Source: Cognatishimia sp. MH4019 (lineage in GTDB: Bacteria > Pseudomonadota > Alphaproteobacteria > Rhodobacterales > Rhodobacteraceae). From it: 64,000 nt of DNA. The stretch is from assembly GCF_020177595.1 (NCBI RefSeq), contig NZ_JAHTBL010000006.1:1-64000 (forward strand), written 5' to 3'. The position numbers and the translations under genes were made by a program. The notes below the pieces were generated by a model that was given only the letters and a program-made list of their open reading frames with translations, was not told the origin of the DNA and searched no databases. Within the stretch, counting starts at the first letter, position 1, and every line of letters starts with the position of its first letter. Shown here piece after piece: positions 18,961-28,507 of this stretch.

Positions 18961-19173
18961 GGCAGCTGCTCTTATTCTTAAGGGTTTTCCCCAATAAAGC
19001 AGGTTTGACGGGGCGGGGGAAGATGGATCGGCACGGGATGGGTCCAATCCTGCCCCGCGCGCGCCATATTTTGACGCCATATCAATGCTCGGAAAAGAGC
19101 GATACTGAATAGCAAAAGGCATGTTATGGCTGTGTATGGGCCATGCTGGACCGCGCGTGACGAGTGAAACGAG

Positions 19174-20001
19174 ATGACTGTGAACCAGACAATTTTCGAT
19201 CTTGACCCTGATAGTCTGACCGGTCCGTTAGGCGCGCATCATCATGCACGCTTCACGGGGCAAGGCGCTGAACTTCTTGTACATTTTGCGACGACTCCGA
19301 AGGGGATGGATGCCGATCAGCATCATTCGCCGCTTGAGGCGCAGGCGCGCCAGCGCGGTTGGTCTTTGCTGACGATTGTGGCACAGGCAGGTCATGATTT
19401 CCGCGCCGATGCAGTGATTGGTTTCTTTGATCGCTGCGTGGATGGCGCGATTTTCGATCAGTTCGAGCAAACGCTTTTCTATGGTGACGAAGATGGCGGC
19501 TATGCCGCGCTGTGTTATGCGCTTTCCGCACCCGGCGCGCGGATTGTTAGTGTGACACCCAAAGCCGCGGCTCAGCCACCACAGGCCCGGTATTTGCCAG
19601 AGTCCAAGAACCTTGCCGTGGCATCCCGCCTTATCTGGCTGCATGACCCGACAAGTGCCGATGCCATGAAACCGGACGAGGCGGCACAGGTGCTTACCAC
19701 ACGCTTTCTTGCGCCGGAGGCCGAGGCGCGCTTGCTGCGTTACGGTGTGTTCTGGACCCTGCTAGAGGGGGCTATGGGCGGCGGTGTCGCGCCCAGCGCG
19801 ATTTACAAAGGCCTGCGCGCCCGGCGGGATGATCAACGCTATATCAGGCGGTTGCTGGCGCTCTGCAAGCCAGCCGACCGTCAGGCGCGTGCGGCTGTCA
19901 TCGCAGGCTCGTATGCGGCGCGTAGCGGGCATCCTCGTTACCGCGAAACTTATCGCAAATTGATCGAAGCGCATGATCTTAAAGGATTTATGCCGATCTG
20001 A
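19174..20001 (+). CDS. Conserved protein of unknown function (roseobacter type)
   Basis: This 275-residue protein shows no family motif that I can name. The middle segment VIGFFDRCVDGAIFDQFEQTLFYGDEDGGYAALCYALSAPGARIVSV alternates strands and helices like an alpha/beta fold, with a glycine-rich turn, though it lacks a GxSxG elbow. The C-terminus is Arg-rich and helical. From memory, related roseobacter proteins are sometimes labelled PAPS reductase, but no such motif is visible. It lies between parE (divergent) and ppk2, 83 nt upstream of the latter's start. Confidence 0.7.
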   Translation: MTVNQTIFDLDPDSLTGPLGAHHHARFTGQGAELLVHFATTPKGMDADQHHSPLEAQARQRGWSLLTIVAQAGHDFRADAVIGFFDRCVDGAIFDQFEQTLFYGDEDGGYAALCYALSAPGARIVSVTPKAAAQPPQARYLPESKNLAVASRLIWLHDPTSADAMKPDEAAQVLTTRFLAPEAEARLLRYGVFWTLLEGAMGGGVAPSAIYKGLRARRDDQRYIRRLLALCKPADRQARAAVIAGSYAARSGHPRYRETYRKLIEAHDLKGFMPI

Positions 20002-20084
20002 GGCATTCTGCCTCACTTGATTCAGCGCAAAGTAGACCGTTGCGCGATGCGCTAAGGCTCTGTCGACACGACAAGGAGACAGAG

Positions 20085-21002
20085 ATGGCCACCCCAAACC
20101 CCGCCAATAAATCCGCACTCAAAGCGGTTGCCCCCACACCCGAGGCGGATGCCTTTGAGACAGGGCAATACCCCTATGAGACAAAGCTCTCGCGCCGCTC
20201 TTACGAGACGCAGAAAGCGAAGTTGCAGGCCGAATTGCTGAAGGTTCAGCTGTGGGCGCAGGAGACGGGGCAGAAGTTTGTGCTTTTGTTCGAGGGGCGC
20301 GATGCAGCGGGCAAGGGCGGCACGATCAAACGCTTTACCGAGCATTTGAATCCCCGTGCCGCCCGCGTTGTCGCGTTGAACAAACCCACCGATGAAGAGC
20401 GCGGCCAGTGGTACTTCCAGCGCTATGTGAATCATCTGCCCACAAAGGGGGAAATGGTCCTTTATGACCGCAGTTGGTATAACCGCGCAGGTGTAGAGCG
20501 CGTGATGGGGTTCTGCGAGCCCGGTGAATATCTGGAATTCATGCGTCAGACGCCCGAATGGGAGCGGATGCTCGTGAACTCTGGTATTCGGATGTACAAA
20601 TACTGGTTCTCAGTAACCCGAGAAGAGCAAAAGCGCCGCTTTGACAGCCGCGCCGAAGACCCGCTCAAGCAGTGGAAGCTGAGCCCGATTGATAAGGCCA
20701 GCCTGGGCAAGTGGGATGACTACACTGAGGCCAAAGAGGCGATGTTCTTTTACACCGACACGGCTGATGCGCCTTGGACAGTGATCAAGTCCAACGACAA
20801 AAAGCGCGCGCGCCTGAACTGCATGCTGCATTTCCTCGACAGCCTCGAATATCCGGGCAAGGATTTGAAGGTCGCGAAAGCGCCTGATCCGTTGATCGTC
20901 GGCCGGGCCGGTCAGGTGATCCACAAGGCGGACCATATTCTGGGAACCTCTTTGCATCCTGCACAGCGAAAGGCTGCCAAACCGGCACCCGCCGCTGAAT
21001 GA
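20085..21002 (+). CDS. ppk2: Polyphosphate kinase 2 family protein
   Basis: PPK2 enzymes phosphorylate nucleotides from polyphosphate (ADP or GDP to triphosphate in class I). The P-loop kinase core is clear over 305 aa: Walker A GRDAAGKGGT (residues 71-80), Walker B LYDRSWYNRAGVE, the lid region with RFDSRAEDPLKQWKLSPID and the tail LNCMLHFLDSLEY. One PPK2 domain points to class I. The start at 20085 follows AAGGAGACAGAG; the frame extends to 20040 without support. With ppk1 and ppx at 1.4-5.2 kb, this gives a second polyphosphate enzyme in the window. Confidence 0.92.
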   Translation: MATPNPANKSALKAVAPTPEADAFETGQYPYETKLSRRSYETQKAKLQAELLKVQLWAQETGQKFVLLFEGRDAAGKGGTIKRFTEHLNPRAARVVALNKPTDEERGQWYFQRYVNHLPTKGEMVLYDRSWYNRAGVERVMGFCEPGEYLEFMRQTPEWERMLVNSGIRMYKYWFSVTREEQKRRFDSRAEDPLKQWKLSPIDKASLGKWDDYTEAKEAMFFYTDTADAPWTVIKSNDKKRARLNCMLHFLDSLEYPGKDLKVAKAPDPLIVGRAGQVIHKADHILGTSLHPAQRKAAKPAPAAE

Positions 21003-21041
21003 TGTCTTGAGCCTGCGCGCCCGACCCCCTATTTCAGGGCA

Positions 21042-21683
21042 ATGTGGACGCGCGCGCTCTCTTTTGTTTTGTGCTGTGCTGCCCCGGTTGCCGGGGCGCA
21101 TCCGCATGTGTTTATCGACACCGGACTGAAGCTGGTTTTTGACGAAGAAGGCCAGCTCAGCGCGGTTGATGTCACATGGGCCTATGACCCGCTTTATACC
21201 CTTCTTTTGCTGGAAGACATGAGGCTGGACCCTGATCTGGACGGCGTGCTGGAGCCTGCTGAGTTGGAGCAGCTTCAGGGCTTTGACATGAAATGGATCG
21301 AGGGCTTTGAAGGCGATCTTTATCTTGAGGCTGACGGCCCTGTCGCCTTGGCTCCGCCTCAGCCGATCGAGACGCGGATGGAGGGTGAAAAGATCGTCTC
21401 GGTGCATCGACGTCCGCTTGAAACGCCGATGGATGTGCGCAATCCGGTCAAAGTGCGCCCTTTCGATCCGGGCTATTTCACCGCCTATGCCGTGACCCTT
21501 GATGTCGGCATCGAAGGGGGGGACGGCTGTGATGCGACATTGGAAATGGCCGATATCGCAGCCGCTTCGGACATTCTGGAGGAACTCCTTTTTACCGTTC
21601 CACAAGCGCAGCTTGAGACCGACTTCCCCGCAGTGGGCGAGCACTTTGCCGATACGGTGACCCTTACATGCGTCTCTGGATAG
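21042..21683 (+). CDS. Exported DUF1007 protein, probable partner of the NicO transporter
   Basis: This 213-residue protein has a signal peptide ([18 protein letters not shown]) directly followed by the AHPHVFIDT motif typical of DUF1007, where the two histidines may bind metal. The sequence [18 protein letters not shown] and the acidic [14 protein letters not shown] (EF-hand-like) are also family features. DUF1007 genes are commonly next to NicO/RcnA permeases. Here the stop overlaps the NicO start by 16 nt. A role in periplasmic handling of nickel, cobalt or zinc is inferred from this link. Confidence 0.85.
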   Translation: MWTRALSFVLCCAAPVAGAHPHVFIDTGLKLVFDEEGQLSAVDVTWAYDPLYTLLLLEDMRLDPDLDGVLEPAELEQLQGFDMKWIEGFEGDLYLEADGPVALAPPQPIETRMEGEKIVSVHRRPLETPMDVRNPVKVRPFDPGYFTAYAVTLDVGIEGGDGCDATLEMADIAAASDILEELLFTVPQAQLETDFPAVGEHFADTVTLTCVSG

Positions 21684-22627
21684 CGCTTGGCTTGCTTGTG
21701 GCGGCGGCGCTTGGTTTTTGGCTGAGCGGCGTGGACGACCGGATTGCGATCTGGGCGGCCAATGGTCAGCGCGACGTGCAAGCGGCGATGGCTTCATACT
21801 TACGCGGCTTGCGCACTGGCGATGCCGGCGCGTTCTGGGGGCTGATGGGTCTTTGTTTTGCCTATGGGTTTTTCCATGCTGCAGGGCCGGGCCATGGTAA
21901 GTTGGCGATTGGCGGCTACGGCACCGCGCGGCGCGTGACGGCGCTGCGCCTGTCTGGTTTAGCCTTGGCGTCCAGCCTTGCGCAGGCAGGCACGGCGGTG
22001 CTGCTGGTTTATGGCGTGGCAACCGCATTAGGGTGGGGTCGCGAACGGGTCGAGGCGGTGAGCGAAGACATCATGGCACCGATCAGTTACGGGGCGATTG
22101 CATTGATCGGGCTTTGGTTGTTATGGCGCGGTACGCGCGCTTTGCTGCGCAGTGACACGCACAGCCGTGATCCACACCATAAGCACGATCATGAACACGG
22201 GCATGATCATAAACACCGGCATAGCCATACCCACGGCCACGGCACTCATGACGATGGTACCTGCCACAGTTGCGGGCACAAACATGCCCCTACGGTAGAA
22301 GAGGCCGAACGCGTGCGCTCCTTGCGCGATGCGCTTTTGGTGGTTGGCGCGGTCGCGATCCGGCCTTGCACCGGCGCGCTTTTCTTATTGATCCTGACCT
22401 GGCGGCTGGGTGTCGAGGCCGCAGGTATAGCAGGGGCGTTCGCAATGGGGCTTGGCACAGCGACAATCACCATAATGGTGGCGCTTCTGGCGGTTTCTGC
22501 CCGCGAAGGCGCGCTGACGCAATTGAGCGGCTCGGACAAGCTGGCTCGTGTTGCCCCGGTGTTGGAAATTCTAGGCGGCGGGTTGATCGTGCTGGTGGCG
22601 AGCCAATTCCTGCTGCGCGCTCTTTAG
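21668..22627 (+). CDS. NicO/RcnA-family nickel-cobalt transporter with His-rich loop
   Basis: This 319-residue inner-membrane protein has the NicO signature [17 protein letters not shown] (about residues 68-84) in the second helix and a second conserved segment, [16 protein letters not shown]. Between them lies a cytoplasmic or periplasmic loop (residues 165-206) with about 17 histidines alternating with Asp/Gly, plus CHSCGHKH. Members such as RcnA export Ni/Co. The coupling to DUF1007 suggests a two-part metal efflux or delivery system. The metal is not determinable from the sequence. Confidence 0.88.
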   Translation: MRLWIALGLLVAAALGFWLSGVDDRIAIWAANGQRDVQAAMASYLRGLRTGDAGAFWGLMGLCFAYGFFHAAGPGHGKLAIGGYGTARRVTALRLSGLALASSLAQAGTAVLLVYGVATALGWGRERVEAVSEDIMAPISYGAIALIGLWLLWRGTRALLRSDTHSRDPHHKHDHEHGHDHKHRHSHTHGHGTHDDGTCHSCGHKHAPTVEEAERVRSLRDALLVVGAVAIRPCTGALFLLILTWRLGVEAAGIAGAFAMGLGTATITIMVALLAVSAREGALTQLSGSDKLARVAPVLEILGGGLIVLVASQFLLRAL

Positions 22628-22650
22628 AGTTTCGCAAGGTGTTGCCAGTT

Positions 22651-22670
22651 GCTTTGGTTTGATCCAAAGC
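22651..22670 (+). repeat. Hairpin before the MATE gene
   Basis: A perfect 7-bp stem, GCTTTGG/CCAAAGC, with a 6-nt loop ends 7 nt before the MATE start codon. No T-tract follows. It may affect translation initiation or be chance. Confidence 0.35.
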
Positions 22671-22677
22671 AGAAAGC

Positions 22678-24024
22678 ATGACACGTTTTCAACATCTCAA
22701 ATCGCTTCTCGTGCTGGGGCTGCCATTGATCGGTAGCCATATCGCCCAAATGGCGATCACGACAACCGATACATTGATGTTGGGCTGGTATGGCGTGACA
22801 GAGCTGGCGGCCGTCACGCTCGCCTCGTCGATCTTTTTCACGCTTTTCATCGTTGGCAGTGGCTTTGCCTGGGCAGTCATGCCTCTGGTCGCCGCGGCCT
22901 CTGAGAAAGGCGACGAGGTGCAGGTCCGCCGCGTCACCCGCATGGGGCTGTGGCTGTCGATGATCTACGGGAGCATCATGATCCCCGCGATGATCTATTC
23001 CGAGCCGATCTTCCGTGCGCTTGGGCAAGAGCCAGACGTCGCCGCATTGGCCCAAACCTATTTGCGTATCGCCGGATGGGGCATTCTGCCCGCGCTTTTC
23101 GTCATGGTTCTCAAAGCGTTCTTATCCGCTTTGGAACGCACGCAAATCATTTTGTGGGTCACTATTGCGGCTGCAATTCTGAACGGGTTGATCAACTATG
23201 CCCTGATCTTTGGCAACTGGGGCGCGCCTGAACTGGGCGTGCAAGGGGCGGCAATTGCCTCGGTGATCGTGCAGGTGGCGTCTGGTGTTTTGCTTGCCCT
23301 TTATGTGTCGCGCGTCTTGCCGAAATTTGCGCTGTTCCAACGGATCTGGCGTCGTGACCCAGAGGCATTGGGCACCGTTTTCCGTCTGGGCTGGCCCATC
23401 GGTGTCACCAGCTTTGCGGAGACCGGATTGTTCACCGCGTCCGCGATCATGGTGGGAACCATCGGTGCCGTCGAATTGGCGGCTCATGGTATTGCGCTGC
23501 AACTGGCGTCGATCACGTTTATGGTGCACCTGGGGTTATCTCAAGCGGCCACTGTGCGGGCTGGTCGGGCGCTGGGGCGCAAGGATATCGGTGGATTGCG
23601 GCAAGGTGGCGGCGTCGCTGTTGGCGCGTCTGTTGTCTTCGCTGCGGTCACGATTGCTGCGTTTTTGCTGGTGCCGGAATTTCTGCTGAACCTCTTTGTC
23701 GATCCAGACGACCCGCAGCGCCCTGCCATCCTTGCTATTGGTGTCGGCCTTTTGTCGATGGCGGCGTTGTTTCAATTTGTCGATGGCGCGCAGGTTATGG
23801 CGCTGGGGCTGCTGCGCGGTGTGCAGGACACTCGCGTGCCGATGATCCATGCGACCCTCAGCTATTGGGGTTTGGGCTTGCCTGCAGGCTATGTACTGGG
23901 CTTCCCGCTTGGGTTTGGAGCTGTGGGTGTCTGGATGGGTTTGGTCGTCGGCTTGGCCATGGCTGCAATTTTGCTGCTGGGCCGGTTTTACGGACCAACT
24001 TTGCGGCGGTTGTCAGCTGTATGA
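22678..24024 (+). CDS. MATE-family multidrug/metabolite exporter
   Basis: This 448-residue protein has twelve predicted membrane helices in two halves, as in NorM-type MATE exporters. Typical family segments are PLIGSHIAQMAITTTDTLML at the N-terminus, VALLALYV-like hydrophobic linkers and, in the second half, FVDGAQVMALGLLRGVQDTR before the PMIHATLSYWGLGLPAGYVLG helix. It exports cationic drugs or metabolites using H+ or Na+. The start has a weak ribosome-binding site (AGAAAG). It is single, after the NicO gene (50-nt gap) and before a repeat-rich convergent spacer. Confidence 0.9.
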   Translation: MTRFQHLKSLLVLGLPLIGSHIAQMAITTTDTLMLGWYGVTELAAVTLASSIFFTLFIVGSGFAWAVMPLVAAASEKGDEVQVRRVTRMGLWLSMIYGSIMIPAMIYSEPIFRALGQEPDVAALAQTYLRIAGWGILPALFVMVLKAFLSALERTQIILWVTIAAAILNGLINYALIFGNWGAPELGVQGAAIASVIVQVASGVLLALYVSRVLPKFALFQRIWRRDPEALGTVFRLGWPIGVTSFAETGLFTASAIMVGTIGAVELAAHGIALQLASITFMVHLGLSQAATVRAGRALGRKDIGGLRQGGGVAVGASVVFAAVTIAAFLLVPEFLLNLFVDPDDPQRPAILAIGVGLLSMAALFQFVDGAQVMALGLLRGVQDTRVPMIHATLSYWGLGLPAGYVLGFPLGFGAVGVWMGLVVGLAMAAILLLGRFYGPTLRRLSAV

Positions 24025-24030
24025 GGATTT

Positions 24031-24102
24031 GCGCCGCGGCTTTGCCGCGTCGCTTCGCGGGGGCTCTGCCCCCGCACCCCCGGGATATTTGGAAAAAGCG
24101 AA
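24031..24102 (+). repeat. Intergenic GC-rich module, copy 1 (bidirectional terminator candidate)
   Basis: This spacer has palindromes CCGCGGC..., then GGGGGC-TCT-GCCCCC, then CACCCCCGGGATATTTGG and AAAAAGCGAAG. The 34-bp core 24057-24090 is identical to 49930-49963. Both copies lie between convergent genes, which fits a bidirectional terminator. From memory this kind of element is common in Rhodobacteraceae. Confidence 0.7.
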
Positions 24103-24217
24103 GCGGCTTCCGGCAAGGACTCTGAAAAAGCGAAGCGGCTTCCGGCGAGGACTCTGAAAAAGCGAAGCGGCTTCGGTTAAAGACTCTCAAAAGCGAAGCG
24201 GTTTCCAATAAGGACTC
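24092..24217. repeat. Four tandem 32-nt repeats between MATE gene and a convergent gene
   Basis: The units are 24092-24123, 24124-24155, 24156-24187 (32 nt each) and a diverged 30-nt unit 24188-24217, followed by a partial unit (to about 24230). Each unit carries GAAGCGGCTTC (imperfect in the last), a palindrome that could form a short hairpin. The array begins at the A-rich tail of the GC-rich module. Confidence 0.85.
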
Positions 24218-24241
24218 AAAGAAAGCGAAGGTGGGCGGGGC

Positions 24242-24649
24242 CTAGCCTTTGTCTTTCATCAGACGGTCTGCCTTTTTGCGCACAAGCGTTGAGCGCAGAT
24301 CGTGCATGGCCAGCAAAAGCGCATCGGTGACATTCTCAAGCTCGTCATCAGTGGCTTTGGACTGCACCCATTGGGTCGTCAGGTTCAGATAATCGACCGC
24401 CCGGTGAATGTCGTCGATATCGCGCTCCGCAAGGATCGCCCGACGCTCGGTCATCCAATCGTCAATGACATCGCGGTCAGTGTCCGACAGTGTCCGATCC
24501 CCGTGGGGTTTGACCTCGCCATTGCGGATGTTGATCACCGCGATCTGGTCCATGTCGATCCGCCGCTGGCGATTTTCGGTGTCCACGCGGAAAACAGCAG
24601 CGCCGTTTTCCCGTACACGGAAATAATAGTCTGGCAGATCTCCGGCCAT
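24242..24649 (-). CDS. Conserved protein of unknown function
   Basis: This 135-residue, acidic, probably soluble protein has no signal peptide or membrane segment. It begins with a YYFRVRENGAAVFRVD strand pair, continues with a DMDQIAVINIRNGEV segment and ends with three helices (TDRDVIDDWMTERRAILAER and beyond). From memory such proteins occur in roseobacters next to aminotransferase genes, without a function. It lies 13 nt downstream of the aminotransferase gene on the same strand and is probably co-transcribed. Confidence 0.65.
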   Translation of the reverse strand: MAGDLPDYYFRVRENGAAVFRVDTENRQRRIDMDQIAVINIRNGEVKPHGDRTLSDTDRDVIDDWMTERRAILAERDIDDIHRAVDYLNLTTQWVQSKATDDELENVTDALLLAMHDLRSTLVRKKADRLMKDKG

Positions 24650-24662
24650 GCTCCGTCCCTCG

Positions 24663-25898
<1,236 letters not shown>

Positions 25899-25941
25899 TC
25901 ATAGGATGCAGAGGACACCCAATCAACCCGGAAGGATCGAC

Positions 25942-26343
25942 ATGACTGATGCAGTAGACGTGATGGATGGCTGGTATGACGAAGAGACGGCCACATTCGG
26001 CGACCGCATGGCTGCCGCGCGCGAACGTGCGGGGTTGAGCCAGGTGCAACTGGCCAAGCAATTGGGCGTTAAGCATGTCACCGTGCGCAATTGGGAAGAC
26101 GATCTGTCCGAGCCGCGCGCCAACAAGTTGCAGATGATGGCGGGGCTGGTGGGCGTATCGCTCAGCTGGTTGTTGACCGGGGATGGCGAAGGCCCCGATG
26201 GCCCACCTGACGAGGAAACGCTCTCGTCCGACGTTACCGATGTTCTGGTTGAAATCCGGGTGCTGAAAGGCGAGTTGTCCCATGCGGTCCAGAAACTGGG
26301 CTATCTTGAGAAGAAACTGCGCCAAAAGCTGAAGGAAAGCTGA
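25942..26343 (+). CDS. XRE-family transcriptional regulator
   Basis: This 133-residue protein has an N-terminal HTH_3 domain (residues 19-73; RERAGLSQVQLAKQLGVKHV with recognition helix KHVTVRNWEDDLSEPRANKL) and a C-terminal helical region with LVEIRVLKGELSHAVQKLGY, a likely coiled coil for dimerisation. The ligand is unknown. ATG 25942 has GGAAGGA 5 nt upstream. The gene is divergent from the aminotransferase and overlaps sdhE by 1 nt (TGATG), so the two are co-translated. Confidence 0.88.
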   Translation: MTDAVDVMDGWYDEETATFGDRMAAARERAGLSQVQLAKQLGVKHVTVRNWEDDLSEPRANKLQMMAGLVGVSLSWLLTGDGEGPDGPPDEETLSSDVTDVLVEIRVLKGELSHAVQKLGYLEKKLRQKLKES

Positions 26344-26603
26344 TGTCAGAGACGCCGGAGAACCGGATCAAGCGGCTGAAAATGCGCTCCATGCGGCGCG
26401 GCATCAAGGAGATGGACCTGATCCTGAGCGCCTATGCAGGCGACCGGCTGGACGGCATGTCAGAGGCGCAGATCGTGAAATACGATGCGCTTTTGTCAGA
26501 AAATGATCAGGATTTATATCAGTGGGTGACCGGGCAATGTGCCCCACCAGCTGAGTTTTCCTCTTTGATTTCAGATATTTCGGATCACGCAGGCACGAAG
26601 TAG
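26343..26603 (+). CDS. sdhE: FAD assembly factor SdhE
   Basis: SdhE promotes covalent flavinylation of the succinate dehydrogenase flavoprotein. This 86-residue protein matches the DUF339/Sdh5 family: RMKMRSMRRGIKEMDLIL-like region with the RGxxE motif (RRGIKEMD, residues 18-25) and YDALLSENDQDLYQWVTGQ. It is translationally coupled to the upstream XRE gene (1-nt overlap). No sdh genes lie in the window. Confidence 0.93.
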   Translation: MSETPENRIKRLKMRSMRRGIKEMDLILSAYAGDRLDGMSEAQIVKYDALLSENDQDLYQWVTGQCAPPAEFSSLISDISDHAGTK

Positions 26604-26694
26604 CTCTTTTTGCGCGAATTTTTCGGGCTTTAACCGAATATTGGGTATTTCCGCCGTAACTGGTCTCAAAGCAGATCAATAAGGCGGATGTCTC

Positions 26695-27192
26695 ATGAGT
26701 TTTCAGAACACGGTTTCTACAGGCAAGAACAGCAGTTTCATATCGGGCTACCTTGACAGTTTGGCACTGGTCGAACGGCTTCACCGGCTGTTGCTGGACG
26801 TTGTTAAGGACGAGTTTGAGCGGGTCGGCGTGTTGGAGATTAACGCAGTGCAGGCGCTGCTGATCTTCAACATCTCCGACAATGAAGTGACCGCCGGGGA
26901 GCTGAAAACCCGCGGCTATTACCAAGGCTCGAATGTCAGCTACAACCTGAAAAAGCTGGTCGAGATGGGCTATATGCACCACCAGCGCTGCGAGATTGAT
27001 CGCAGGTCTGTGCGCGTGCGCCTGACCGAAAAAGGACGCAATATCAGGGACATCGTGGCCGAGCTTTTTGCGCGGCATGCTGATGGTCTGATGGATAAAG
27101 GCGTCATCGGCATGGATGGCATTGAGGAAATCAACACCTCTCTGCGCCGGGTGGAGCGGTATTGGACCGACCAGATCCGCTACATTTACTAG
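26695..27192 (+). CDS. MarR-family regulator, LdtR-like
   Basis: This 165-residue winged-helix regulator resembles LdtR, which in rhizobia and Liberibacter controls an L,D-transpeptidase and stress tolerance. The HTH is in EVTAGELKTRGYYQGSNVSYNLKKLVEMGY, and the wing includes HQRCEIDRRSVRVRLTEKG. The first 25 residues form the dimer helix. No transpeptidase gene adjoins, so its targets are elsewhere. The ATG 26695 is followed closely by a second frame feature, and its 3' end overlaps the convergent DUF1194 gene by 4 nt. Confidence 0.82.
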   Translation: MSFQNTVSTGKNSSFISGYLDSLALVERLHRLLLDVVKDEFERVGVLEINAVQALLIFNISDNEVTAGELKTRGYYQGSNVSYNLKKLVEMGYMHHQRCEIDRRSVRVRLTEKGRNIRDIVAELFARHADGLMDKGVIGMDGIEEINTSLRRVERYWTDQIRYIY

Positions 27193-27917
27193 GGCATCAA
27201 CCGCCCGATCACGAGACCCTCCAACTCGCGGATCAGTTTGCGCGTCATCGCCCGTTCAAAATCCCGGAACCCTAGCGCGGTTTCCACAAAAGCGCCGGGG
27301 CCGCGCAGCACAGTTGTGCGGTAATAGCTTGAAAGATCGGCGACCTCGATCAGGCGAATATCACCGATGGGCGGGTTATCCGCGCCGATGACAAGGCCGT
27401 TGATCGTGTAGCGATTATCAACAAACACGTCCTGCGGCGCGATCCCGGTGTTGTTCTTGCCATCGCCCGAGATATCCAGCGTCAGTTTCCAACACTCCTC
27501 CTGCTGCTCAAGCATGCTGATCCCGAGGGTCATCGCGGTGCCAAGGGCCGTCGCGGTAGAGTTTGCCGTGGCAGCGGCGTTAAAGGCCCGCTGTGTGCCG
27601 CGTAACTGTGCAGCGATTGCGGTGATGTCAGCACGGGTACGCACCTCTTGCCAAGGCAGGATCACGCGCTGGCGTTCGGTCGTGCTCCAGTCAAAGGCGG
27701 CCAAGCGCACTGGTGCTTCGGGCATCGCCAAAAGCCGCTCTGCCACGCCGGGGGAGGCGATGGCATCGGCCAATCCATTGAGTTGCAAGCTATATTCCTG
27801 CGCATCGACCGAGCCTGACACATCCAGCCCCAGGACAAGCGCTTGCCGGCAGGCGGCCTCGGCCGCCGATGGCAAAGCCACCGAAAGCCCCAGCGCGCAT
27901 GCCAGCCGCGCGGCCAC
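27189..27917 (-). CDS. Exported DUF1194 protein with VWA-like MIDAS motif
   Basis: This protein of 242 aa (GTG start at 27917) carries a signal peptide (LACALGLSVALPSAAEA) and the von Willebrand factor A-like MIDAS motif LGLDVSGSVDAQEY (DxSxS), and ends with FRDFERAMTRKLIRELEG. DUF1194 proteins may bind metal and other proteins outside the cytoplasm. The frame is open to 28022, but the longer form would lie inside gloA; GTG at 27917 is 1 nt after the gloA stop and starts the signal peptide, so coupled translation is likely. Confidence 0.75.
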   Translation of the reverse strand: MAARLACALGLSVALPSAAEAACRQALVLGLDVSGSVDAQEYSLQLNGLADAIASPGVAERLLAMPEAPVRLAAFDWSTTERQRVILPWQEVRTRADITAIAAQLRGTQRAFNAAATANSTATALGTAMTLGISMLEQQEECWKLTLDISGDGKNNTGIAPQDVFVDNRYTINGLVIGADNPPIGDIRLIEVADLSSYYRTTVLRGPGAFVETALGFRDFERAMTRKLIRELEGLVIGRLMP

Positions 27918-27918
27918 C

Positions 27919-28347
27919 TTACCAGTGGCCGGTATTTTCCATACTCGCCCAGGGCTCGGCTTTTTCAAGCGCGTCGCCTTCCTGCAAAAGCTCGATGGAA
28001 ATATTGTCAGGGGAGCGGACAAAGGCCATATGCCCGTCGCGTGGCGGGCGGTTGATGGTCACGCCGTTATCCATCAGATGCTGGCACATCTCGTAGATAT
28101 TGCCGACCCGGTAGGCCAGATGGCCAAAGTTGCGGCTGTCATCGGGCAGCGCATCGTCGCCGTCCCAGTTATAGGTCAGCTCAATCGGGCACTCCTCCTG
28201 ACCCGGAGGGGCCATGAAGACCAGCGTAAAGCGACCGCCTTCGTTCTCATGGCGACGGGTCTCTTTCAAACCCAGAAGCCCGTAGAACGCGATGGACTCG
28301 TCAAGATCCTTCACGCGAACCATAGTGTGCAGATACTTCAGTGACAT
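27919..28347 (-). CDS. gloA: Lactoylglutathione lyase (glyoxalase I)
   Basis: GloA turns the methylglyoxal-glutathione hemithioacetal into S-lactoylglutathione. The 142-residue protein has the metal-ligand set of the family: His in YLHTMVRVKD, Glu in EECPIELTYNWD, His in NFGHLAYRVGN and Glu in DNISIELLQ. The start at 28347 (MSLKYLHTMV) is the family start; the frame extends to 28443 without support. A DUF1194 gene follows with 1 nt spacing. Confidence 0.93.
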   Translation of the reverse strand: MSLKYLHTMVRVKDLDESIAFYGLLGLKETRRHENEGGRFTLVFMAPPGQEECPIELTYNWDGDDALPDDSRNFGHLAYRVGNIYEMCQHLMDNGVTINRPPRDGHMAFVRSPDNISIELLQEGDALEKAEPWASMENTGHW

Positions 28348-28507
28348 GGACGTCTCCCTTTTCGTTGGTTCAAATATAGCGCAATGCGGCCGCGTGGCGA
28401 GCTGCCCTGACGCGTAGGCGCAGCACAACAAATGGCGGTTCACGCGCGCACATCCGCAAGATATAGTGATTCGACGACTCGGCGCTTTTCCAAAGGATCC
28501 GACCCAG

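Noticed and set aside
24092-24217. CRISPR array.
   Set aside because: The 32-nt units are adjacent without unique spacers, and there are no cas genes.
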